Source: Acanthornis magna (lineage: Eukaryota; Chordata; Aves; Passeriformes; Acanthizidae). Taken from it: a stretch of 64,000 nucleotides of DNA. The DNA lies in assembly GCA_036785705.1 (NCBI GenBank), contig JAWUZG010000138.1, forward strand, positions 3,100,501 through 3,164,500, in the 5' to 3' direction. Positions 47,501 to 57,606 of this stretch are shown one piece after another. The notes beneath the pieces are model-generated. The model was not told the DNA's origin. It saw nothing but the letters and a program-made list of their open reading frames with translations, and ran no database searches. The stretch's first letter is position 1, and every line of letters begins with the position of its first letter. A program made the position numbers and the translations under genes.

Positions 47501-50500
47501 GGGAAGGTGGAATGGTGTCCCTGCTGGGGACTGGTGGCCCTGGAGGTGCTGCAGGGTGGCCGTGCTGCTGGCACCTGGCTGGCACCCCTGAGGCAGCCAG
47601 CACGAGCAGCTCCCCATCCTGGAAGCAGTGGCATCAGTTAACCAAACCACAGGTAAATGGTGTTGAGAGCAACTCGGAATGTCCTGGAACTTGGGAACAG
47701 CAGTTCTTGTGCTGGTGGGGCTGAAATCCTCTGCCAGCTGCAGGGAATGCTGGAGGCTTCCCATCAGGAGCAGTTCTGGTGGGGGAATCTCCACCTGGAG
47801 TGGTGCCTGGAGGGGTTTGGAAGTGCCTGTGCTCTTGTGGCCTCTCATGGGTTTTTGGAGGGCTTTTATTTTGTATGTTAAAGCTATATTTGTTTTATTT
47901 ATTCACTTGGAGCTTCCTAAAAATACAGTGTGAGCACTGTAAGTGAGAGAATGCCCCTGTCCTTCTCCACCCCTGCAGAGAGTGACCTGTGCAGCCAAGC
48001 TGGGGTGCCCTGGGTGCTTCAAAGAGCCCCACTGTAGTTAAGGAAATGTTCAAGTGATCATCCACCCAATTGTCATATGACCCAGGTTTTGTTTAAGACT
48101 CAGTCTTGCTGATCAGTCTTCTAAAGCCCTAAGCCTCGATGTGTGGCCTTGGCCTAAAGTAAGTGCTGGTTGAGTAATCTGAGTTCCTTGGGAGGTGTTA
48201 CAAGAATTATCAGTGAAACAATAAGATAAGCCCTCCCTTGTTAGGCAGTGACATAGCTCCCCGATTTTAAACCCCATCATCTTTTATACTTGGGCGCATT
48301 GCTGAGCCTTGTAATTAGTTAAATCTGCTCCTATAATCAAAAGCCATCCCCACACTCCAGTGCTCTGTGACGGCTTCCCAGATTTGCGTGATTAACTTGG
48401 TGGAGGCAGTGGGTGGCTAATTGGATAAGCTTTAATCTTCACACCAGCAAAGCGAGGCAGGCCGAGATCAGAGGCAGGAGGAAGTTCTGCTGTGTTGTGT
48501 GGGAAGGTAGTTACCAAACATGTCACAAAGATTATTGTAACCAGCAGACCACTTGTCATGACCCAGCCTGCAAGAATAGGGCAGAGCACTGGGGGGAAGG
48601 AGAGAGACAGAGCTGCAAATTATTTCAAATTTGCTTGCCTTGGCTGTTTTTTAACAGGCAGAAATAGTTGTGCTCTTTTTAGCAAGCAGAGAGCTTTATG
48701 TTCCCTTTGCATTAATTAAACAACTTTGTCAGATGTTGTTACTCTGGATTTTGTGTCCTTCTAATTGAACTGAATTGGGTGAACTGCAGCGATTTTTCCA
48801 TCTTTAGAAGCGTAATGCTTCTGTCGTGTTCACAAACCTGGTGCCAGTTGTGAGACTAGGAGATAAAAGAGCATATTAAATCCCCCAAAGCAGGGAGGAG
48901 AGCTGGGTAATGTGGCAAACTTCATTCCAGGTGTGTGTATCTTTGTCTAATCAAGCCTGATTGCCAACCTCGATAAATGCATGGAAATTTAATGGAGGTG
49001 CAGGACTGGAATGCAGAAGGATCCCAACTCCTCTCCTACCCAGCTGGTCATGGCACAGCAGGGCTGGCTCTGCTCTGGTGTCCAGCATCCCTGGGGTGAT
49101 TGAGGGAGATGTGGTTTATAAAAAGTGCTTTTTAGCCACTTTTAGCAAAAAAAGGTATTTTTTTCTATTTTAAATTCTGACTTCACCTTGAGCTGAAGGC
49201 TAATGTTCAGGTGACAGTGTCCAGGCAGAGGAGCTGAAGAGCTCCCGTGTGTGGGATTTTCCAGCAGTGTTGCTCCATCCCATGGCCAGGAGATGTCCCC
49301 AGCTCCCCAGAATTCCTCTAGGAGCTCTGGCCCAAGCTCTGGGCTGTGCTTGGATACCCTGTGGTGTCAGCAGCTCCCTGAGCCCTCCTGGCCCCACTGT
49401 CCTTGTGCAGAGTGACCTCCTGACCCAGGCCTTTGGCCACAGAGGGATGTCCAGCAGATGTGGGCACTGGGCAGCATCAGCATCTCCTGGAGAGCAGCTC
49501 AATTAAAAAATCAATTAAAAACACCAAAACAATGGCAACATTCAAATTTAAGTCTTGGTGTAATTAAAAAAACATTGAGCATTTGAGAGGTCCTTAAAAC
49601 ACTCTATGTTCTTGAGTTGTTTGTGGAAGTGCTTTGGGAAAGAACAGGGAAAAGGTAAAATGGGAATGAAATACAGAGTTTAAAGAAAGCAAAGCAGAGA
49701 GCAAAACTCCAACTTGTGAACAGCTGTGGGGGACCAACCTTACCAGGACTCCCCCTGAACCTGAGTTGCAGGTCTGGGTTCAGGGGACTCTCAGTTTGTC
49801 ATGAGGTTTGTCTTGTAGGAAAAACCAGTGAAGAGCTGAAAGGCTCACCAGAAATCTGGTATTGAGGAAAATATTTCAGTGGGGTTTCATTTTACTGCTT
49901 GGATTTATGTGCCCTGGACATGGAAAACTTGTTTTTCATTGTCACCAGGGAAGTGTCAGTAACGTGAACAATCTCAAGTCATAATTCTTTGAAAAGAAAA
50001 CCCATTATTTAATTACTCTTTCATTTAAAAGTGTGGGTTCCTGGCTTCTTGTTCAGGGTGATGCCAGACTAGGAAATTCAGGAGGGCAGCTGTGTCAATT
50101 TACAGTTCTTGAAATTCAGGAATGTTCCTGGTTAGGTTTGGTCAGGATTTCAGGGAATTAGAGTCTCATCTGATTTGCATCTGTATTAACAAGTGGATCC
50201 TTTCACTGTTTGGGGCTGTAGCAGTATTTTTATAAATCTGTGTTTTGATCACGTAGCAAATACAGGAATAATGTGCATTCCCAGGAATGTTGTGTGTTCT
50301 ACATGCAAACAACATTAATATAGATATGTTATACAGTATATGGTACATATTTCACTCTGTAGCTTAATTGTTCCCTGCAAAATGAATTCTCTCCTTCCTT
50401 CCCACTTCCAGCCTGTGAGATGGATTTGTTATTGGAGATTGTGGGACTGTTTTTGGCTGATTTCTCCTGGGATTGCACAGAGCCCCACGGAGGGCTCAGA

Positions 50501-52107
50501 CCTGTGTGCTGTTGTCTGGCAGGGGCAGATCTCACAGCCAGGGGGGTCTGTGCTGGAAATCACTCACTGAAGCTCTTTGCAGATCGAGCCTCATGGCAGG
50601 AGGGGGAAAACGAGGTGTCACCAACCCCTGGCTCTTGGAAGAATCGGAGGAGACCAGAGGACTTGGCTTTGATGAGCTCAGGCAGCAGCAGCGAAGGATC
50701 ATCGAAGGTACAGGAGCCCTTCTGGTTGTTATGAGCTTTGTTGGTACTCTGAGAGAAGCCTTTCTTTGAATGCCAATAAACCAACCTGTGCTGAAGTTTT
50801 ATTATTTATAGATGTCAGCCACAACAGGCAGCTGTTTCCTGTATTTGCAGGAGCAGCATTGTGCTTGCAGTGTTCTTAACTGGGTGCATCTTCTTCAATT
50901 AAATGTTGAAAGAGCTGATTCTGACCATATTCAGGTTTTGGTGGGCACAATAACTGCACTGGGTGTGGTGGTGTTGCTGGGTGCAGTAAATGTCCACTTG
51001 AATTGGAACGAGGTAAGAATTAACTCATCTAAAAAGGGTCTTTAGATTTTGGCCCTCAGCACCCATAAGGAATCTCTGACTTTGGAAGTGTTGGAAAGCC
51101 TCAGCCTGAGGATGTTAGGTGGTTAATGAGGTCATTTCCATGCAATTAAAAGTATTGGAAGTGATGGAGTGAAATCAGTCTCCAGATAAGAGACTGCTTC
51201 ACTCTGCATGGGAGCCGTGTTTCTCTACACAATGTTTGTACAGCTCAGGAGAGTGGCCTGAGCTCTGTCTGGATGGTCCAGGAGAAACCTCAACTGTGTT
51301 TTTAATTGCACCATAGGTAATGAAATTGAGGCTGAAAGAGGTGTTGGAGGCCATTGTGGGGAAGGGGTTCCTGGCCACCCCATTTGGGCAGCACTGCTGC
51401 TGTGCCCTGGGGCACTGACCCTCCTGCAGCTCCTCCTGTGCCCCTCCCTGGCTGCGTATTTGGGCTGAGGGGCTCCGTGGTGCCTGCAGGGCACAGGGGA
51501 TGTGGTTCTTCACCCAGGAGCTCTGGGAGCACATCACATTTTCACTGCTCCCATCCCCTCTCCCTCAGCTCTCCTCCACACTCTGTGTCCTCTTGCAGCT
51601 TTAAAAATCTCTTTGAATTCTTTGGTGTTTGCATCACCTGTTTTCTTTTATTCATGTTAAAAGTTGCTTGGAAAATTTAAAAAGGCTAATCAGGAGCTCT
51701 CTGTGTGTGCCAGAAAATCCCCTGCATTTATGATTGAGTAACAGCTGAATGTTAAATTCTTGGATTTTTTTTTCTTTTGGATCCTCAGCAAAATGTCCCA
51801 GCCAGAGCAGAGAAATTATTTATCCATCACTCACATTATTTCAAGGGTACTGTTGCCATAAGGATTCATTTCCATTTTTGTGTTCATGTGTTTTTCTTAA
51901 TACGTTTTAGCCCTTTGAGCACAGAGTAAACACTTTTCTTCACTTCTGCTTATTTTATGTAGCCTGGCATATCGGCAACTTTTTAATGTAATTTAATACG
52001 TTTTCCTGGTGCAGAACAAGATGCTGGACTCGATGCTCTTTCTTCAATCATATCCCGGCAAAAACAAATGGGGCAGGAAATTGGGAATGAGCTGGATGAA
52101 CAGAATG
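35522..52107 (+). CDS. STX8: Syntaxin-8, 5' part (residues 1-180), incomplete
   Basis: Six exons join as 35522-35538, 36254-36353, 40172-40266, 41880-41990, 50583-50707 and 52015-52107, and encode 180 residues in one frame. The product matches human STX8 (236 residues, from memory) nearly throughout: MAPDPW start, IAERIQERN, LKELLLRAVST, TQLEGDRRQNL, NPWLLEE, TRGLGFDELRQQQ, EQDAGLDALSSIISRQKQMG and IGNELDEQN. Exon breaks also correspond. STX8 is a Qc-SNARE that pairs with syntaxin-7, VTI1B and VAMP8 in late-endosome fusion. Residues 1-110 are the N-terminal helical region. The SNARE motif starts near 145, and the zero-layer glutamine is residue 179, just before the break. The exons for residues 181 to about 236 (rest of SNARE, membrane anchor) were not found before 64000, so the gene runs off the window. 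Introns are far shorter than in the very large human gene. Confidence 0.96.
35690..36045. repeat. Diverged ~45-bp repeats in STX8 intron 1
   Basis: About seven diverged copies of a unit with TTGTGCCTTCTCCTCCCGGG followed by CCTTCCCAAAACCCGTCCCG. They make up about half of intron 1. Confidence 0.9.
36046..36215. repeat. 20-bp repeats in STX8 intron 1
   Basis: About eight copies of GATCCCATCAGGTCCCAGCC and variants (CCCATCCCAGCC). The array ends less than 40 bp before the acceptor of exon 2, so it could affect branch-point spacing. Confidence 0.92.
36254..36353 (+). CDS. STX8: STX8 exon 2
   Basis: 100 nt completing Trp6 and encoding LPLLAAARQLAQDIAERIQE through SGESSAK. The acceptor is CCCCCCAG. 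The donor AAG|GTGCCC is weak, with a poor match beyond +3. Human has the same break after the corresponding lysine. Confidence 0.92.
36755..37347 (+). repeat. 33/43-bp minisatellite in STX8 intron 2
   Basis: About 15 copies of a unit with ATGTTGGGATGGAGCTGTTC followed by CAGAGGCTCAGGG. Some copies have an extra ATGCTGGG block. The 33-bp form is 11 codons and generates a repeated MELFQRLRDVG peptide in a chance frame. It begins 400 bp downstream of exon 2 and is intronic. Confidence 0.95.
37555..37618 (+). repeat. Pentanucleotide microsatellite (TGAAA)n
   Basis: About twelve perfect copies of TGAAA, ending in TGAAATAAAGG. Confidence 0.97.
37619..40171. other. STX8 intron 2, 3' part
   Basis: AT-richer intronic sequence with no exon, array or mobile element recognised. 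The composition changes markedly here compared with the first 37 kb. Confidence 0.6.
40172..40266 (+). CDS. STX8: STX8 exon 3
   Basis: 95 nt encoding VNVVIRSSLQSLREKIEQLK through AVSTRQ and two bases of Ile. The acceptor is CCCCCCAG and the donor AT|GTATCT. It forms a helix of the N-terminal domain. Confidence 0.94.
40267..41879. other. STX8 intron 3
   Basis: 1.6 kb with no repeats or elements that I can support. It ends in a U-rich tract and two in-frame AGs, 9 nt apart. Confidence 0.7.
41880..41990 (+). CDS. STX8: STX8 exon 4
   Basis: 111 nt encoding TQLEGDRRQNLVDELLTRHK through EPDMS. I placed the acceptor at the second AG (ATCATCAG|CACG), because it gives the human-like I-TQLEGD join. 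The first AG at 41869-41870 is in frame and would insert three residues (Ile-Ile-Ser). Confidence 0.9.
42220..42952. repeat. 25/30-bp minisatellite in STX8 intron 4
   Basis: About 27 copies of a 25-bp unit made of GAGCTGTGCCCTGGAGCC and CTGCACA. Copies may carry an extra GAGCT (30 bp) and GGGACC in place of GGAGCC. The mixture leaves nearly 300 codons open on the minus strand, with peptides rotating through the frames. It is a classic minisatellite with variant interspersion. Confidence 0.97.
43300..43590 (-). mobile_element. CR1 LINE 3' fragment, antisense
   Basis: The plus strand begins 'cacagaatcccagaatgggt', the inverted CR1 terminus, followed by 'agaagggacctcagtggatc' and 'gggaggagactccagccctc', in CR1 order. 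The left end is the element's 3' end. The right boundary is approximate. Confidence 0.82.
43905..44062 (+). mobile_element. CR1 LINE 3' end, sense
   Basis: 'gcccagagaagctgtggcag' is followed by 'gggatgatctttaaggtccc' and the terminal 'cccatcctgtgattt', the usual CR1 3' terminus. It lies about 300 bp from an inverted CR1 copy, so the two could form a hairpin in the STX8 pre-mRNA. Confidence 0.85.
44765..44930 (+). repeat. Diverged ~11-13-bp repeats (CTTGGAAGGA)
   Basis: About 14 diverged units of CTTGGAGGGA/ATCTTGGAAGGA. Irregular spacing suggests an old array. Confidence 0.85.
46307..46534 (+). repeat. 76-bp unit, three tandem copies
   Basis: Three near-identical 76-bp copies start with GGAATTGTCCATCCAGGAGA and end with GGGGTTTGCCAGGG. 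The few differences (for example CCCAGAGAA in copy 2) imply recent duplication. Confidence 0.95.
46535..50582. other. STX8 intron 4, 3' part
   Basis: About 4 kb of intronic sequence without recognised exons or arrays. It is AT-richer between 47.8 and 50.5 kb. An AATAAGATAAG GATA doublet lies near 48220. Confidence 0.6.
50583..50707 (+). CDS. STX8: STX8 exon 5
   Basis: 125 nt encoding SSLMAGGGKRGVTNPWLLEE through RRIIE. The acceptor is TTTGCAG and the donor GAAG|GTACAG. AGGG replaces the human SEEA linker, and the NPWL and TRGLGFDE blocks are kept. Confidence 0.95.
52015..52107 (+). CDS. STX8: STX8 exon 6 (first half of SNARE motif)
   Basis: 93 nt encoding EQDAGLDALSSIISRQKQMG and QEIGNELDEQN, identical to human as far as I can recall. 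The acceptor is GTGCAG and the donor AATG|GTAAGC. It ends one residue after the zero-layer Gln. Confidence 0.96.
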
Positions 52108-53546
52108 GTAAGCACAAGATTTTACCTCCCTTTTATGTATGACTGGGATTTATTTTTTTTACTCCTCACCCAACTGCTCTTTCTGCCCACAGAACAACCA
52201 GCTGACACTAAAGGTTTATGTACAAGCCACCACTGCAGATTGTGCCCATTCCTCATGTGATTTTATTGTGCTTCTCTCCATTCCCTGTGGGCTGTGTCCA
52301 ATGTGTAACACTTGGGATGTTTCCCCAAGCCTGTCTTTTGAACAGAGAGATTGGTGATTACTGGTCTAAAGCACAAAATTAATCTTCTACTCGATCTTCT
52401 GCATTTTTCTGTTTTATGACAGTTTTTATGTGTTGCAGGGTTTCATTTGGGCATTCTTATTCTGTGCCTTTCCTGATTAACTGAATGGAAAAGTCTTGAG
52501 CCAGCAATTGAAGGAGAAGCATTGCATTGTTTGCTCCAAATGATTGGATTTGGGAGGGCTCGTGGCAGTGAATGTATTTGGATGTAGAGTGAATTTGAAT
52601 GTAGATCAAATTAAGTGCAATATTGAACCAGGAGAGTACCTATTTCCTTTAAGAGGAGCCAGTGTCCAAATGGTGGAATTGCTGTCCTGGTAAATCTGCT
52701 TTGTCACTCACCTCATTGTGCCCAGGCCGTGAGCTGGCCATGGCAGAGCAGATCCCCAGTGCCCCTGAGTTTGCTATTCCTTCCAATCTGGTAACAGTTC
52801 CATGAGAGCCCAGGAGCCCTGCCAGGTTCTCCCTCACACAAAGTGCACCCAAATGCTTTATCCTTGGCTGTGCTTCACCACCCAAGACGGAAATGTCCTT
52901 TTCCTTGCTGATAAATAATAACCCTGAAATCTGCTCCCTCCTGGGATGATATTTTCTCTTGTAACTCTCTGTCAGTCTGCTCAGAGTGAGAGGTTCCCAA
53001 ATTCCCATCCACTCCATGAGGAGCTCTGTTCTGGAGGAGAGTGAAGCAAGAGGATGGATTTCTCCTGTTTGCCACAGCTAAATCCAGGAGGGATAGGAAA
53101 TGCCTAGAATATGTCTCTGTTTATTAATCCTAAGGTCGTTAAGGGATGGTTTGTGCAGCTGGGAGAGACTGCTTAGTGCTCTTGTCATAGTTTGATCCTC
53201 TGCCTCATGTGAGTAAAGACATTTTCAATTAGGGATCTCATCTTGTAGGTTTCTTTATTAATTGTTGCTTAAAAAGTCATATTAATTGCTTTTTTTTGCT
53301 CTAAATAGAAAACAGGTGGGAAGCATGAGCATGTTTATGGATTCTCTGTGAAACTTTGGTTTCTACTCAGGAAAATAGACGATCTGTGTCCCGTTTCTCT
53401 GTTGGGGGCTGGGGATGGTTCCCCAAATCCTTATGTTTTTGGGACCATGAAGGTTCTGTGTTTTGTACCATTGTATTTTTGCCAGACTTTTTCTAGCAAT
53501 GAGGCCTTGAAACATCTGTGAAATGGGAATGTATTTAACCCTCCTT

Positions 53547-53595
53547 TATACGAATAATACGAATAATACAAATAATACAAATAATACGAATAATG
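53547..53595 (+). repeat. Short array of 9-bp AATAATACG/A units
   Basis: Five copies of a nonamer, AT-rich, with G/A variation at the last base. Confidence 0.9.
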
Positions 53596-55071
53596 CTGGT
53601 GTTGTTTGTTTTCCAGGTAGTTTCAAAGTCTTGAGCAAAATTCCTGTATTTTCATGTGAGCTCTTCCTTGAGGCAATGCTTTCTCGAAAGAGGGAAACTT
53701 TCCCGAGTGCTTGGACTAGGGAATGGTGAGGATTGTGTGTGCTGAGTGCAGGCCCCGTGCTGAGATCCTGAGGAAGCTGCTCAGAGCCTGAGCCCTGCTC
53801 CTCGTGTCCCACAGCCACGAGCAGCAGACCTGCCAGCGTGTAGGAAGTGTCAGCAGGAGATGTTGAAACTGTCCAAAAGAGTTGGGAAATGGCCTGACTT
53901 TACAGATGTGGGGGCAGATCACTCAGCGCTTGGCTTCATCCCTGCCAGGCAAGTGGAACTCCCGTGTTTCCGCTGACTTGATGCAATCCCTTTTTTTGGG
54001 TTTTTTTTTGCGGATATGGGGGGATAAGGTCGGACGTTTTATTGCCACTGGCACCGTGGAAAAGCTGAACTCCTTAGCAATATTTTCCAGGGACTGTTTT
54101 CCCTGTGCACGTCTTACTTCATGCCCCGTGCTTAACCATGTGCAGACTTTGCTCAGGCTCTGTGCCAAGCTCGTGTCACTGCTGCACGCTCAGGTTGATG
54201 AGGATAACTGCCCTGTAATTTCCCCTTTCTTGGAATCCCTTTCCTTCCTAGTGCTGAGTGATAATGGCATCGTCTGTATTGTGGGGAGGCAGGGGAAGTT
54301 CATCTTCATTAAGTGCTGCTTCAACATTTCTTTTTCCTCCAGTCAGATTTTCCATCAAACTGCCCCTTTCTGTGGGAAGCTTGACTCCCCTGACCTGCTG
54401 GGGATGTTCCCACCTTCTGCAGCTCAGGAGGTGCCTGTAGCTTGTTCTGTTAGAATAAAACATGGCTTAATTCAGAAGTAGCTGATAATGTGCATTAATG
54501 AATCAGGCTTTAGGGAGTTGGGGACTTATTTTCCAGACTTGTTCCTCAGGCCTGTGTTTTCCATTCCGTGGCAGCTCCGGCTCTCTGGAGATGTTTGCAC
54601 TTCCCAGCTCTCCGAGGTGGCCAGAGGCATTTTCCCTGGAGTGCCAGTTGGTGTAGCTGTGCATTTGCAGATGCACCAGGACCAAGGGATTAATTATGCA
54701 AAGTTTACTCCTGGCCCAGAGCTGGTACATGTGAATTCCTTTGTGTTTGTTAAATGACTGCAAAATGATTAAACTTTGGAAGGGCCTCGGCGGTGCCTGC
54801 TCCTCCTGCATTGGTGCTGAGGGGCAGGAGGAGGAGCAGTGCTGGAGCTTTGTCCCAGGACATCCACTGGGTTGTGGTGGGAGCTGTGCCCATGGAAGGG
54901 TCTGTCCCTGTCCATGGTGACACAGGTGACACCAGCCTGGCTTGGCTCCGTGTCTTTCTGCCTGTCTCTCTAAGAATGCTCTGCAGCCAGCAGGGACTGC
55001 TCAGGTGAGATCCCTGCAGCCTGCCTGGCACAGAATCTGCTGAAAAGCCCACTCTCCCCACACTGCAGCTC

Positions 55072-55166
55072 GGATGGATGGATGGATGGGGGGAGGGATG
55101 GGTGGACAGGGAGGGATGGATGGAGGGATGGATGGAGGGATGGATGGATGGATGGGTGGATGGAGG
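55072..55166 (+). repeat. GGATG/GGAGG-rich microsatellite
   Basis: About 95 bp of GATG, GGATGG and GGAGGGATGG units, irregular. Confidence 0.92.
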
Positions 55167-55439
55167 TGGCTGCTGTGTGGGTGTCCCATCCTTGGGTTTC
55201 ATTGTGAAGCATCCAAGTTTTAACAGAAGTCTCCTGTGGGTCTTTACTCAGATTTTCACTATAGCCCTGTCCTGCAGATTTTATGGCTCTGCTTAAAGCT
55301 GATGGGCCTTTGCAAACCTCCTGAGCAGGGTATTTTGCACTGATGAGCAAAATAGAAGCAGGGTACCAGGAGACATTGTATTTTTCCAGCCTCAGGAGTC
55401 TGCTAGCAGTGGGGATTAGCAAAAGAATTTTCCCATCAT

Positions 55440-56060
55440 TAGCTCCAAATTTGGCCCCAGAAAACTTTCTGTAATCCTTTCATCTGTTCCATAAAAAAAT
55501 AAAAAAGAAAGAAAATAGTGTAAATGGCCTCTGGCCCTGGTGATGAGGCAATCTAATCTAGTGCAATAATTGTGGAAGAATGCTTTCAGAAATTGTGAAT
55601 GCTGTTTGTTTTACCCTTATAGAGATGTTGTTTTCTCATTGTGACATGCTTGCATGAGAATTGAGTACTCTGGGATGGATGGTAAATATTGGGAGCTTGC
55701 AAAACTTGTCCTGTTTAGCATTTTTACCCTGCCAGTGGCCATTTGCTTTGCACCATTGAGGATGGATTCTTTTGCTTCCGGCTCCTTTAAAGTTCATAAC
55801 AGAGCATAAATAAGTTCATAAATAGATAAGCTGCAAAATCAGACACTGTTTATGTTCTTTTACTGGTTATAAGAGAATGCTGTACACAGTCAGGATGTTC
55901 TCAAACAGAATGGATCATTTTAAGTAAACTATCTCTCATCATAATCCTATAATTATATGGTTATGTAACATTTTCAATTTCTTGTCAAAATCAAGTTTCT
56001 AAAACCAACCAGGAATTGTAGCATTATGTTTTTGTTTACAATAGCTTTGCAAATCAGGGT
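55440..56060. promoter_or_regulatory. Possible conserved intronic element
   Basis: About 600 bp of AT-rich, repeat-free sequence within STX8 intron 6. It has ATAAATAAGTTCATAAATAG, an ATAGATAAG GATA site, ATAATTATATGG and CATTTTCAATTT. Composition resembles long-range developmental enhancers. Conservation has not been tested. Confidence 0.25.
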
Positions 56061-57459
56061 TGCAGTGTCACCTCTGGTCACAGTGGGTGGCACAAAATCC
56101 TCGAGGGGGGACTCAGCTCAGCCTGGTGTGTGATTTTTGTTACCCTCACATTGTGCCATCAGAAGACTTGAGGCTGGAGCAGTTTTAGCTGCTGCTCTGT
56201 ACACACCTAGGGAATTGTTCTGCTATCGTCAGTAAAGTGAGTGAAAATATTCCTGGTGATGCAGACACTTATTGGAAACAGCAGCAGGAATGTGATTCTC
56301 CTCTCCCAGGGCAGTGCTCAGCCCCAAGCTCCTGCCCAGTCAGGATATGGACAGTAAAGGGCTGCTCCTAAAGATTATTTACATGGCTATTGCACAATCC
56401 AAAAGTCGTTTCACATTTCTGTTTATTAAGAGCATTTTTGCTGTAATACAAACTAATTAGCACTGTGTATGGGCTGTGTTTGAGTTATGAGCCTCAGACC
56501 AATGGGGCTGTGGATGCATTGCATCATTGTTAGGATTAGTTTGTAAATCAGAAATGATTAAAGATTAAATTTTTCAGAAATGTTCATCATCTTGTCTAAA
56601 CAAGATCTGTTTCCATCCTATGGAGTTGCAGCCCTGCCTGCTGTGACCCCCTTGGAGATGGCTCCAGTCGTGCTCGGTGGGCTCTGGAGGTGTTCAGCAT
56701 TCCCTGGGAAAGGCTGAGCACCAGCAGGTTCAGCTTTGCTAGAAACCTCCGTAGAGAACCATATGTTTTTAATATTCAGATTTAAAATAACCATCCCTAG
56801 CCTGAGTGACCTCAGACCATGCAGATAGATTTTAATTTTGCTTCCCAAGCTTATTGTGTGTAATAGAAACAACTTCAGTGTTACTGGGGCACTGCTCTGT
56901 CTTTATTGCACACTGTGTAAGTGGATTTAACCCTTCCTGGGGGAAAAATTAATGTTGCTTTTTGTCATGAGTGGTCTAAATAGTGCAATACTTATAGTGG
57001 ATATGAACACTGAGAAGCTGGGAAATGGCAAAGCTGAGGTTACATGGCACTTCTGGTGTGTTTTCTAGTCCTAAAACACTTGCATGCTGTTTTCTGTGGG
57101 TCTTGCCTCATTTTGTGCATGGGACTTGATCTCTTCTGGGGTTGAACTGTGCATCTGTGGTGACAAAAACTATTTGTAAGGTCCCTGCCTCATTCCTTCC
57201 AGGTGTGGGAAAATGTTTAGAGAGTGAGGCCAGGCTTGTCAGAGGCTTTGTGGCAGCAGCAGCAGATAAATGTTGCCTTGGAGCATAAAACTGTCTGTGC
57301 CTGTGCCCAGGAGCTGTGCGTGAGGGTGGTTAACCCATCCCAGCTGGGCTTTTCCAGGAGTGATTCCCTGGGAGTGCCTGACTTGGCATGGCACTGGTTT
57401 GGAGGTCTGGAGTGCTGGCACTTGGCAGGAGTTGGTGCAGGCTGTGCTCTGGGTGCAGT

Positions 57460-57606
57460 GAATCATGGAATGCTTGGGGCTGGAAGGAGCCTCTGGTCCA
57501 TCCCTGGGAAGGACTGGGGAATGTAGAATCATTCAGTTGTAAAAGACCTTTAACATCACTGAGTCCAACTGTAAACCTGACACTGCCAAGTCCACCACGA
57601 AACCTG
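57460..57606 (-). mobile_element. Two adjacent CR1 3'-end fragments, antisense
   Basis: Two inverted CR1 termini follow each other. The first is 57460-57507 (atcatggaatgcttggggct). The second is 57522-57606 (tagaatcattcagttgtaaa, then ttaacatcactgagtccaac and cactgccaagtccaccac). The second is the less diverged copy. Confidence 0.85.
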
